DNA from: Acidobacteriota bacterium
Lineage (GTDB): Bacteria; Acidobacteriota; Terriglobia; Terriglobales; Acidobacteriaceae
Assembly (NCBI GenBank): GCA_019510535.1
Contig: JAEKKE010000267.1
Location: 1 to 5,903 of the forward strand
Length of the DNA stretch: 5,903 nucleotides
Direction of reading: 5' to 3'
Shown piece after piece: positions 1 to 5,500 of this stretch. The translations under genes and the position numbers were made by a program. Each line of letters begins with the position of its first letter. Position 1 is the first letter of the stretch. Under the pieces are notes generated by a model. The model had not been told where the DNA came from. It did no database searches and saw nothing but the letters and a program-made list of their open reading frames with translations.

Positions 1-649
1 GCTGGAAGTGGTTCTCCACCAGCACACCGTTGAACAGCACCGTGGCGTAGGCCGGGGTCTTTACAGAACCATCGGCGTTGAAGGTGGGCGCGGTCCAGAT
101 GACGTCATAGCTCTGCCACTCGCCGGGCTTCAGGCCTGGGTTGGCAAGCGGGATCGCCTGCTTGTAGATGCTGCCGGCCATGCCATTGACGTAGGTTTTG
201 TTCTGGTAGGAGTCCAGCACCTGCAGCTCGTAGCCCGCGTCGCCGGAACCGGTAGACGCAAGGAAGACACCGCTGTTGCCGCGGCCCTGGCCTTCACCGG
301 CGATGGTGGCAGGAACACGCCACTCAATATGGAGCTGATAGTTGCGGAAGGTCTTCTTCGTCTCGATGTTGCCGACGCCCTTCTCTTTGTTCACGGTGAG
401 GATGCCACCGTTGACAGCCCACTTTGCGGGAGACTTGTCGCTGACCTGGACCCACTGGTCGAGGCTTTTGCCATCGAACAGCACGATCGCGTCCGACGGA
501 GGCGGCGTAGTGACGGCGCCCGCGGGAGTGACAACCGGCGGGACCGGCGACCAGACTTCGGTGTCTTCTGGCTTAGGCTTGGCCGTCTCCTGAGCGAAGA
601 CGGCAGTTGCGGCGAAACTTAGGGCGACGGGAAGCAGTAAGCGGCGCAT
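1..649 (-). CDS. Secreted DUF1080 / 3-keto-disaccharide hydrolase-like protein, C-terminus cut by window edge
   Basis: The reading frame is open from an ATG at 649-647 to the left edge, giving 216 residues with no stop, so the 3' end is missing. Residues 1-20 (MRRLLLPVAL...AVFAQ) form a clean signal peptide with an AVFAQ cleavage region. A Pro/Thr/Val-rich linker spans about residues 31-52. The DUF1080 (3-keto-disaccharide hydrolase) domain follows, shown by LFDGKSLDQW (57-66), W77 with NGGILTV (80-86), NSGVFL (125-130), YELQVLDSY (140-148), GSIYKQ (159-164), GEWQSYDVIW (176-185) and LFNGVLVENH (205-214). Known family members have a concanavalin-like beta-sandwich and act on, or bind, sugars outside the cytoplasm; some cleave 3-keto-glycosides. 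The true substrate cannot be read here. The gene starts 27 bp after the pyrD stop on the same strand and could be co-transcribed with it, although the two functions are unrelated. No strong Shine-Dalgarno sequence precedes the ATG. Confidence 0.88.
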   Translation of the reverse strand, partial: MRRLLLPVALSFAATAVFAQETAKPKPEDTEVWSPVPPVVTPAGAVTTPPPSDAIVLFDGKSLDQWVQVSDKSPAKWAVNGGILTVNKEKGVGNIETKKTFRNYQLHIEWRVPATIAGEGQGRGNSGVFLASTGSGDAGYELQVLDSYQNKTYVNGMAGSIYKQAIPLANPGLKPGEWQSYDVIWTAPTFNADGSVKTPAYATVLFNGVLVENHFQ

Positions 650-676
650 GCCGTGCCAGCATACGTCAGAGTGGCC

Positions 677-1603
677 TTAGGCGGAAAGCATGGCTCCGGT
701 AAGATCGCGCACCCGCTCCACGTCGTGCGAGCGGCACCAGGACCTCACGCCGGTCGCGATAACTTCCACCGCACGCGGATCGGCATAGCTTGCTGTGCCC
801 ACCTGCACCGCTGCGGCGCCTGCCAGCATGAACTCCACGGCATCTTCCGCACAGACAATGCCGCCGAGACCTACGACGGGGATGGCCACGGCGCGCGATG
901 TCTCCCGGACCATACGGACTGCGATGGGTTTGATCGCCGGGCCGGAGAGTCCGCCTGTTGTGTTAGCGATGCGCGGCTTGCGGGTCTCGATATCGATGGA
1001 GAGCGCCAGGAAGGTATTGACCAGCGAGACGGCGTCCGCTCCGGCATCCTGTGCAACGCGGGCCATCTGCCCGATATTGGTGACATTGGGAGAGAGCTTC
1101 ACCATGATGGGCCGCTGGGTCTCTCTACGGATGCGCGCCACCAGGTCGTACAGCATCATGCCGTCGGTGCCGAAGACCATGCCGCCATGCGAGGTGTTCG
1201 GGCAGGAGGCGTTCAATTCGTACATAGCGATGCCGTCGGCCTGGTCAAGAGCGCGGACGACCTCAATGCAATCTTCGACGGTGTATCCGAAGACATTGGC
1301 GATGCAGACGGCTCCGCGGATCTGTCGAATCTTTGGAAGCTTTTCCTCGATAAAGGCGCGGACGCCGACGTTCTGCAGGCCGATGGCATTCATCATGCCG
1401 CTGGCGGTTTCGATGATGCGCGGCGAGGGATTGCCGGCCATGGGCTCAGCCGAGAGGCCCTTGGTGACGAAAGCGCCAATCTTGTCGAGCGAGAGGATGT
1501 CTTCAAATTCGACACCGTAACCGAAGGTTCCGCTGGCGGCGATGACAGGAGAACGGAGCTCCACGCCGGCGATAGTAACGCGCATGTCGGGCGACTTGAT
1601 CAC
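677..1603 (-). CDS. pyrD: Dihydroorotate dehydrogenase, class 1B catalytic subunit
   Basis: This FMN enzyme oxidises dihydroorotate to orotate in the fourth step of UMP synthesis. The 308-residue length and the opening VTIAGVELRSPVIAASGTFG (9-28) fit the cytosolic class 1B (PyrDB) type rather than the membrane-bound class 2 type. Visible motifs are VTKG with K48, NAIGLQNVG (72-80), the active-site loop NASCPN (131-136) with Cys134 as the class 1 catalytic base, MVKLSPN (167-173), the phosphate-binding segments GGLSGPAIKP (217-226) and GLGGI (245-249), and AGAAAVQVGT (261-270). Class 1B enzymes normally pair with PyrK, an FAD/iron-sulfur subunit that passes electrons to NAD+. No pyrK is visible in this window. 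The start is GTG at 1603-1601: an in-frame TAA at 1618-1616 rules out anything longer, and GAGAAAGA lies just before it. Met7 (1585) is an alternative start but has no ribosome-binding site. Confidence 0.95.
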   Translation of the reverse strand: MIKSPDMRVTIAGVELRSPVIAASGTFGYGVEFEDILSLDKIGAFVTKGLSAEPMAGNPSPRIIETASGMMNAIGLQNVGVRAFIEEKLPKIRQIRGAVCIANVFGYTVEDCIEVVRALDQADGIAMYELNASCPNTSHGGMVFGTDGMMLYDLVARIRRETQRPIMVKLSPNVTNIGQMARVAQDAGADAVSLVNTFLALSIDIETRKPRIANTTGGLSGPAIKPIAVRMVRETSRAVAIPVVGLGGIVCAEDAVEFMLAGAAAVQVGTASYADPRAVEVIATGVRSWCRSHDVERVRDLTGAMLSA

Positions 1604-1714
1604 TCTTTCTCTATGTTATCGCCCATGGGCGTTTCACGGTCTGGAAGGTAAATTTGACAAAAAACAGGCGAATTGCGGTGTATCGTGTGTGCACTTATTC
1701 CTAGGGAGGGTGCC
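1604..1714. promoter_or_regulatory. Divergent control region between pyrD and the cupin gene
   Basis: This 111-bp gap separates two genes transcribed away from each other, so both promoters should lie here. On the plus strand a perfect TTGACA (1654-1659) is a good -35 box for the cupin gene, but the -10 is unclear: TATCGT at 1681-1686 sits 21 bp away, and closer hexamers match poorly. On the minus strand GATAACATAGAGA (1620 down to 1608) carries a TAACAT -10-like hexamer only 9 nt before the pyrD GTG, with no recognisable -35. A perfect 12-bp palindrome, CGCCCATGGGCG (1620-1631), lies between the two signals and abuts the pyrD -10-like box. Confidence 0.45.
1703..1710 (+). promoter_or_regulatory. 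Ribosome-binding site that fixes the cupin start
   Basis: AGGGAGGG ends 4 nt before the ATG at 1715, and its GGAG core ends 6 nt before it. The frame can be extended back to a TTG at 1673, but that would put 14 extra residues before the signal peptide and has no ribosome-binding site. The purine run therefore selects the ATG at 1715. Confidence 0.75.
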
Positions 1715-2206
1715 ATGCGTTGTGATCATCGTAGTGTTGCCCTGTTTGCCTGCTGTTTATCCATCGGTTCTTTTGCGGCCGCGCAATCGCCGGCGCCAAT
1801 GCTTTTCAAACCAGCGGTTGGTACAACAATGACGCATCATCCGGCTCTGCCGGCATGCGCGCAGCTTGCGGTTCAGGAGGGAGACCCGTCGAAGGGAAGG
1901 TCCACAATCCTGATGAAGGCTACTGCCGGTTGCGTTATTCCTTGGCACTTCCATGCAGCCAATGAGCGCCTGGTCATTATTAGCGGAACCGCTAAGGGCG
2001 AGATGCGGATGAAGGATATGAAGCCGCTAACGTTGAAGGCGGGTGATTACCTGGTGTTGCCAGCCAAGGAAGCTCATCAGTTCACCGCCCTAACGGCAGT
2101 GACGCTCTTCAATTTCACCGATACCCCCTTCGATATTCACTATGTCGACAGTGCAGGGAAAGAGATTCCGCCGGATCAGGCGGTGAAGACAAAGATGGCG
2201 AAGTAG
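1715..2206 (+). CDS. Secreted single-domain cupin protein
   Basis: This 163-residue protein starts with a signal peptide (charged MRCDHR, hydrophobic VALFACCLSIGSF, cleavage near FAAAQS at about residue 24), so it should act in the periplasm or outside the cell. The rest is one conserved beta-barrel cupin domain. Cupin motif 1, G(X)5HXH(X)3E(X)6G, is matched exactly from G72 to G91 with H78, H80 and E84. Motif 2 is GDYLVLPAKEAHQFTA (110-125) with H121; the usual second Gly of PxG is replaced by Lys118. The four usual metal ligands (His, His, Glu, His) are all present, so a metal-binding cupin is likely. Whether it is an enzyme (dioxygenase, isomerase) or a ligand binder cannot be told from sequence. 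It is transcribed away from pyrD, with its own TTGACA-type promoter region, and its stop lies one base from the stop of the convergent neighbour. Confidence 0.88.
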   Translation: MRCDHRSVALFACCLSIGSFAAAQSPAPMLFKPAVGTTMTHHPALPACAQLAVQEGDPSKGRSTILMKATAGCVIPWHFHAANERLVIISGTAKGEMRMKDMKPLTLKAGDYLVLPAKEAHQFTALTAVTLFNFTDTPFDIHYVDSAGKEIPPDQAVKTKMAK

Positions 2207-2207
2207 A

Positions 2208-2954
2208 TCACTGCGCGACAGCGACCGGCGTCTCGTCGACCTCTTTATATCCGGCGGGCACTTCGAAGATCTCCTGCGAGGGCTCGTGCCGGTCGACTTT
2301 GCGAACGGCTACGATCTGCTCGCCGGAGCGCGGATCTTTATGGCTGATCAGCATGTAGATCTGCAGCACGGGTGAATACCAATATTCATCGGTAATGACG
2401 ACATCCTTGCCGGTGTCGCTGAACTGGGCCGGAATGGTGCGGACCTTGCGGATGCCCGTCAATTGGAGGCCGTCCATCTCCTGCGTGCCAAGGTCTTCCT
2501 CGCGATAGTGAGGATTGTTCGAAGGCGACCTCAGAGGAACGGAATTGGCTTCAGGGCGGGGTGGCTGGGCAAGGATCATCTCGCGCGCAATATGCGTGAA
2601 GGGATTGAGGAAGGTGCTCTTCCGTGTCTGGGGATCGTAGATATGGGCAGAGAGCAGCGCCGGCTCGGCCTTGACCGTGGTGGGCAGCATCTGGCGCTGT
2701 TCATTCCGGATCTTGCCTGAGGAGAGCCTGGCGACCTTTGCCGTGGTGGTGCGAACCGTCTCCGTGCCGTTATCGAGTTTGACGTGGGAGACGATCTCCA
2801 CATTGGCCGAGAAAGGCACGTTCGGAATCGGGGTGACGTAGATTCCGTGGATGAAGGTCTGCGGCCCGCGGTAGTCCGGCGGCATGGGCTGCTGGGCCGA
2901 AACGGCGGTGGCGGCGAAAAGGGCGGCGATTGCCAGTAAAGAGGACCGGAGCAT
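2208..2954 (-). CDS. Secreted protein of unknown function, acidobacterial-type family
   Basis: This 248-residue protein begins MLRSSLLAIAALFAATAVSA, a textbook signal peptide cleaved near residue 20 before QQP. I do not recognise a named domain. The mature part looks rich in beta strands. It has a stretch around KVARLSSGKIRNEQRQ (73-88), then AHIYDPQTRKSTFLNP (103-118), then LGTQEMDGLQLTGIRKVRTI (155-174), and ends with YWYSPVLQIYML (191-202), HKDPRSGEQIVAVRKV (205-220) and IFEVPAGYKEVDE (229-241). From memory, this order (modified RNEQR, IYDP, LGTQ-x-x-x-G, YSP-x-LQ, DPR-x-GE, FEVPAGY) recurs in many secreted acidobacterial hypothetical proteins; that link is unverified. The frame could be extended back as far as 3581, but that part is antisense to serS and has no signal-peptide logic. 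The ATG at 2954 has a GGAGGTG site before it. It faces away from serS across 67 bp. Confidence 0.82.
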   Translation of the reverse strand: MLRSSLLAIAALFAATAVSAQQPMPPDYRGPQTFIHGIYVTPIPNVPFSANVEIVSHVKLDNGTETVRTTTAKVARLSSGKIRNEQRQMLPTTVKAEPALLSAHIYDPQTRKSTFLNPFTHIAREMILAQPPRPEANSVPLRSPSNNPHYREEDLGTQEMDGLQLTGIRKVRTIPAQFSDTGKDVVITDEYWYSPVLQIYMLISHKDPRSGEQIVAVRKVDRHEPSQEIFEVPAGYKEVDETPVAVAQ

Positions 2955-2963
2955 CGGGAACTG

Positions 2964-2970
2964 CACCTCC
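2964..2970 (-). promoter_or_regulatory. Ribosome-binding site for the secreted protein at 2954
   Basis: Read on the minus strand, GGAGGTG occupies 2970 down to 2964, 9 nt before the ATG at 2954. It is a near-perfect Shine-Dalgarno sequence and decides the start, placing the signal peptide exactly at the N-terminus. Confidence 0.8.
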
Positions 2971-3003
2971 GCGGCCAGCATAGCGCAGCCGGACGGGCCG
3001 GAC

Positions 3004-3021
3004 GATAGAATAGAGACAACT
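3004..3021 (+). promoter_or_regulatory. Possible -10 box and very short leader of serS
   Basis: GATAGAATAGAGACAACT directly precedes the serS ATG. TAGAAT (3006-3011) matches five of six bases of the TATAAT consensus and sits 10 nt from the start codon. If it is a real -10 box, transcription would begin only a few bases before the ATG. No -35 box is recognisable at normal spacing. AGAGA could instead act as a weak ribosome-binding site, with transcription starting further upstream. A closely similar box precedes pyrD. Confidence 0.35.
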
Positions 3022-4341
3022 ATGTTGGATCTGGGATTTGTCCGGGCGAACCTGGACGTGGTTAAGGCAAAACTGCGCCTGCGCGGCATGGACCCCGAGG
3101 CAGCGCTGGGCGATTTCGCCACGCTGGACGCGGAGCGTCGCGCAGCTATCACTGAGGTGGAAAACCTGAAGGCTGAGCGTAACCGGCTCTCGGCTGAAGT
3201 GGCCACCATCAAGCGTGCCGGCGGCGATGCCGCGGCGGTGATGGAGCAGACGAAGTCCTTAAAAGAAAAGGTTGAGGGCCTGGAAGGCCGCGCCGCTGAG
3301 CTGGATGCTGCGTTGCTGAAGACACTGCAGGCCATTCCTAATCTGCCGGCTGATGACGTGCCGGAGGGAGCCGACGAACATGGCAATCTCCTGATCAAGA
3401 CCTGGGGCGAAAAAGCCAGCTTCGACTTCGAGCCGAAGCCGCACTGGGAGATCGCCGAGGCTCTGGGCATTGTTGATTTTGAGCGCGCAGCCAAGATCTC
3501 CGGCGCGCGTATGGTGGTGCACTTCGGCCAGGGAGCTCGCCTGGAGCGTGCCCTGGCGGCTTTCATGCTGGACTTGCACACCCGCGAGCATGGCTACATG
3601 GAGGTGCTGCCGCCGTTCATGGTGAACTCGCGCACCCTGTTCGGCACGGGGCAGTTGCCGAAGTTTGCCGAAGATCTCTTCCACTGCGACGACAGCGGCC
3701 CTTACGAAGGCGAACTGAAGGACGGCGATCACTGGCTGATCCCGACCTCGGAGGTCCCGATTACGAACCTGTATGCGGGCGAAACGCTGGATGCGGGCCA
3801 GTTGCCGATCAGCTACACCGCTCACACGCCCTGCTTCCGCGCTGAGGCTGGATCGCACGGCCGGGATGTGCGCGGCATGATTCGTCAGCACCAGTTTCAG
3901 AAGGTGGAGCTGATCAAGTTCACGACTCCGGAGACCTCACCCGAAGAGCACGAGAAGCTGACCCGTAATGCTGAGACTGTGCTGGAGAGGCTGGGCCTGC
4001 CGTACCGGCGGATGTTGCTGTGCACGGGCGATATGGGTTTCAGCTCCTCGAAAACCTACGACCTTGAGGTCTGGTTGCCGGGACAGCAGACCTACCGCGA
4101 GATCAGCTCCTGCTCCAACTGCAGCGACTTCCAGGCGCGGCGCGCCGGCATTCGCTACCGCCCTGCGGGCGCGAAGAAGAGCGAACTGTTGCACACGCTG
4201 AATGGCAGCGGTCTGGCTGTGGGCCGGACGTATCTGGCGATCCTTGAAAACTACCAGCAGGCCGACGGCACCGTGCGCGTGCCCCCGGCTCTGGTGCCTT
4301 ACATGAATGGCGAAACCGTCATCGGAAAGCAGGTACGCTGA
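3022..4341 (+). CDS. serS: Seryl-tRNA synthetase
   Basis: This cytoplasmic class II aminoacyl-tRNA synthetase charges tRNA-Ser (and the selenocysteine tRNA where present) with serine using ATP. It has 439 residues, close to the usual 420-430. Residues 1-110 give the bacterial N-terminal arm: MLDLGFVRANLDVV, then a long charged antiparallel coiled coil (about 33-105) that grips the tRNA's long variable arm, then the linker AIPNLPADDVPEG (104-116). The catalytic core shows HGYMEVLPPFMVN (190-202), IPTSEVPITNLYAGE (240-254), motif 2 at CFRAEAGSHGRDVRGMIRQHQF (271-292), EISSCSNCSDFQARRAGIRYR (360-380), and motif 3 at LNGSGLAVGRTYLAILENYQ (393-412). All expected core motifs are intact. The start is the ATG at 3022, which gives the canonical N-terminus; the frame is open back to 2884 but that extension is unlike the family. 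The stop overlaps the next ATG by one base. Confidence 0.98.
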   Translation: MLDLGFVRANLDVVKAKLRLRGMDPEAALGDFATLDAERRAAITEVENLKAERNRLSAEVATIKRAGGDAAAVMEQTKSLKEKVEGLEGRAAELDAALLKTLQAIPNLPADDVPEGADEHGNLLIKTWGEKASFDFEPKPHWEIAEALGIVDFERAAKISGARMVVHFGQGARLERALAAFMLDLHTREHGYMEVLPPFMVNSRTLFGTGQLPKFAEDLFHCDDSGPYEGELKDGDHWLIPTSEVPITNLYAGETLDAGQLPISYTAHTPCFRAEAGSHGRDVRGMIRQHQFQKVELIKFTTPETSPEEHEKLTRNAETVLERLGLPYRRMLLCTGDMGFSSSKTYDLEVWLPGQQTYREISSCSNCSDFQARRAGIRYRPAGAKKSELLHTLNGSGLAVGRTYLAILENYQQADGTVRVPPALVPYMNGETVIGKQVR

Positions 4342-4697
4342 TGCGGCTTCTTCGCAACTACATCTTCTGGACCTATGAGCGGGGCAGTCTGCACTACGAC
4401 ATCATGGTCACGCTCATTCTAGCGTTCCTGTTTATCTCGCCGCACTACATCGACTTCAAAGACCGTCCGCAGGACACCCCGCTGGCGCCGACGCAGACAC
4501 TGGTGCAGCAGGACGGCGCAGGATATGTCTACACGCTTCGGCCACAGGACATCCGTCATGATACGGGCGACCTGAGTGGCGATCTGCTGTACGCGGTGGT
4601 TCAGTACGCCGGTCCCGTAACGATGGATAGGTATGAGGTCATCAAGGATGCTCACGGCAAAGTAACGCAATACAAGGTCTGGGTCCATCGCCCCTAG
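4341..4697 (+). CDS. Small single-pass membrane protein coupled to serS, function unknown
   Basis: This 118-residue protein has an ATG that shares its A with the serS TGA stop, so translation is probably coupled and the two are co-transcribed. The N-terminus MRLLRNYIFWTYERGSLHYD (1-20) is basic and aromatic. One hydrophobic helix, about residues 21-37 (IMVTLILAFLFISPHYI), follows. Positive charges before the helix suggest the N-terminus is inside and the remaining 80 residues are outside the inner membrane. The soluble part ends in a short beta-type pattern, DRYEVIKDAHGKVTQYKVWV (96-115). No catalytic motif is visible. I do not recognise a named domain; it resembles a conserved acidobacterial hypothetical by memory only. 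With a LolA-like gene 59 bp downstream, a role at the envelope is a reasonable guess but no more. Confidence 0.8.
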   Translation: MRLLRNYIFWTYERGSLHYDIMVTLILAFLFISPHYIDFKDRPQDTPLAPTQTLVQQDGAGYVYTLRPQDIRHDTGDLSGDLLYAVVQYAGPVTMDRYEVIKDAHGKVTQYKVWVHRP

Positions 4698-4756
4698 CGG
4701 CGATGACCTTTCCACGCTATTTGCATCCAACCATTCTGAGGATTTGTTGAAAGCCT

Positions 4757-5452
4757 ATGCGCTTTGCCTTCGTTAAGTTCACCGCCGCGGCCGCGCTGAC
4801 ATTGGCCGCTTTCTCTGCAAAACCAGCATCAGCTCAGAACCCAGACGTACAGAAGATCGTGCAGCAGATGGACGCTGCCGCGGCGAAGTTCCAGTCCGCG
4901 ACCGCCGATCTCCGCTGGGATAACTATGAGCGCGTGGTGCGCGAGACCACTACGCAGACCGGCATCATCTACTTCCAGAAGAAGGGCAACGCGACCGACA
5001 TGGGCGCGGTGATCCAGAAGCCGGCGAAGAAGGTAGTTGCCTACTCAGCTGGCGTGTTGAAGATGTATGAGCCGAACATTGACCAGCTCACACTGCTCTC
5101 TGCCGGCAAGAATCAGTCTCAATATGAGAGCTTTCTGACCCTCGGTTTCGGCGGCAGCGGCACTGACCTGGAAAAGCAGTGGGTGATTACACCTCAAGGT
5201 ACTGAAACCATTGACGGCGTCCAGACAGCCAAGCTGGATCTGGTCTCCAAACAGGAGGGCGTGAAGAATATGTTCACGCATGTCATCATCTGGATTGATT
5301 TGGCGAGAGGTGTCTCGCTGAAGCAGCAGTTCTTTACGCCCTCCAACGACCAGAAGATCTCCTTTTATACAAACATCAAGGTCAACGGAAGAGTCGATAC
5401 CAAGCCATTCGAGATCAAGACAACGAGCAAGACTGCGGTGAAGCGTCCGTAG
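4757..5452 (+). CDS. LolA-like periplasmic outer-membrane lipoprotein carrier
   Basis: This 231-residue protein starts with a long signal peptide (MRFAFVKF, hydrophobic TAAAALTLAAFSA, cleavage after PASA at about residue 26). The mature part fits the LolA/LolB-like fold: an N-terminal helix VQKIVQQMDAAAAKFQSATA (31-50), then alternating strands such as QTGIIYFQKK (67-76) and KKVVAYSAGVLKMYEPNIDQ (91-110), then DGVQTAKLDLVSK (153-165), VIIWIDLARGVSLKQQFF (176-193) and KISFYTNIKVNGRVDTKPFEI (200-220). LolA family proteins carry lipoproteins across the periplasm; acidobacterial relatives could instead carry other lipids, so the exact cargo is inference. The ATG at 4757 is the first possible start because an in-frame TGA lies at 4748-4750. 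GAGGA (4738-4742) lies 14 nt upstream, which is far for a ribosome-binding site; GAAAG (4749-4753) is closer. It may be co-transcribed with serS and the small membrane gene. A strong terminator follows. Confidence 0.82.
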   Translation: MRFAFVKFTAAAALTLAAFSAKPASAQNPDVQKIVQQMDAAAAKFQSATADLRWDNYERVVRETTTQTGIIYFQKKGNATDMGAVIQKPAKKVVAYSAGVLKMYEPNIDQLTLLSAGKNQSQYESFLTLGFGGSGTDLEKQWVITPQGTETIDGVQTAKLDLVSKQEGVKNMFTHVIIWIDLARGVSLKQQFFTPSNDQKISFYTNIKVNGRVDTKPFEIKTTSKTAVKRP

Positions 5453-5473
5453 TCAAGTTAGAAGAGAGACAAG

Positions 5474-5499
5474 AAACCCCGGCACCAAGCCGGGGTTTT
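5474..5499. terminator. Strong hairpin terminator, probably working in both directions
   Basis: AAACCCCGGC (5474-5483) and GCCGGGGTTT (5489-5498) pair perfectly over 10 bp around the loop ACCAA. The plus strand continues TGCTTTGT, giving a T-rich tail after the GC-rich stem, so it fits a factor-independent terminator 21 nt after the LolA-like stop. On the minus strand the stem is followed by CTTGTCTCTCTTC, a weaker pyrimidine tail, so it may also stop transcription arriving from the convergent NIPSNAP gene. Confidence 0.88.
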
Positions 5500-5500
5500 G

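Noticed and set aside
8..622. 204-residue plus-strand open frame at the left edge
   Set aside because: The opposite strand encodes a signal peptide and a clear DUF1080 domain over the same bases, so this frame is a shadow.
653..1651. 332-residue plus-strand open frame opposite pyrD
   Set aside because: It is antisense to a well-conserved enzyme with intact motifs; its composition (His, Asp, Gly and Arg rich, no domain) is that of a GC-driven shadow frame.
2884..3021. Upstream extension of serS by 46 residues
   Set aside because: The family's canonical N-terminus begins exactly at the ATG at 3022 (MLDLGFVR), and the extension overlaps the divergent gene's signal-peptide region.
2955..3021. 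Possible T-box riboswitch ahead of serS
   Set aside because: The gap is only 67 bp, contains the divergent gene's ribosome-binding site, has no T-box sequence or terminator hairpin, and such elements are mainly found in Firmicutes.
2955..3581. Long N-terminal extension of the secreted protein that would reach into serS
   Set aside because: The extension runs antisense to the serS N-terminal arm, is Ser/Arg/Ala-rich low-complexity, and would bury the signal peptide and ignore the GGAGGTG site at 2964-2970.
3259..3891. 210-residue minus-strand open frame inside serS
   Set aside because: It lies wholly antisense to conserved serS motifs, has no ribosome-binding site and no recognisable domain.
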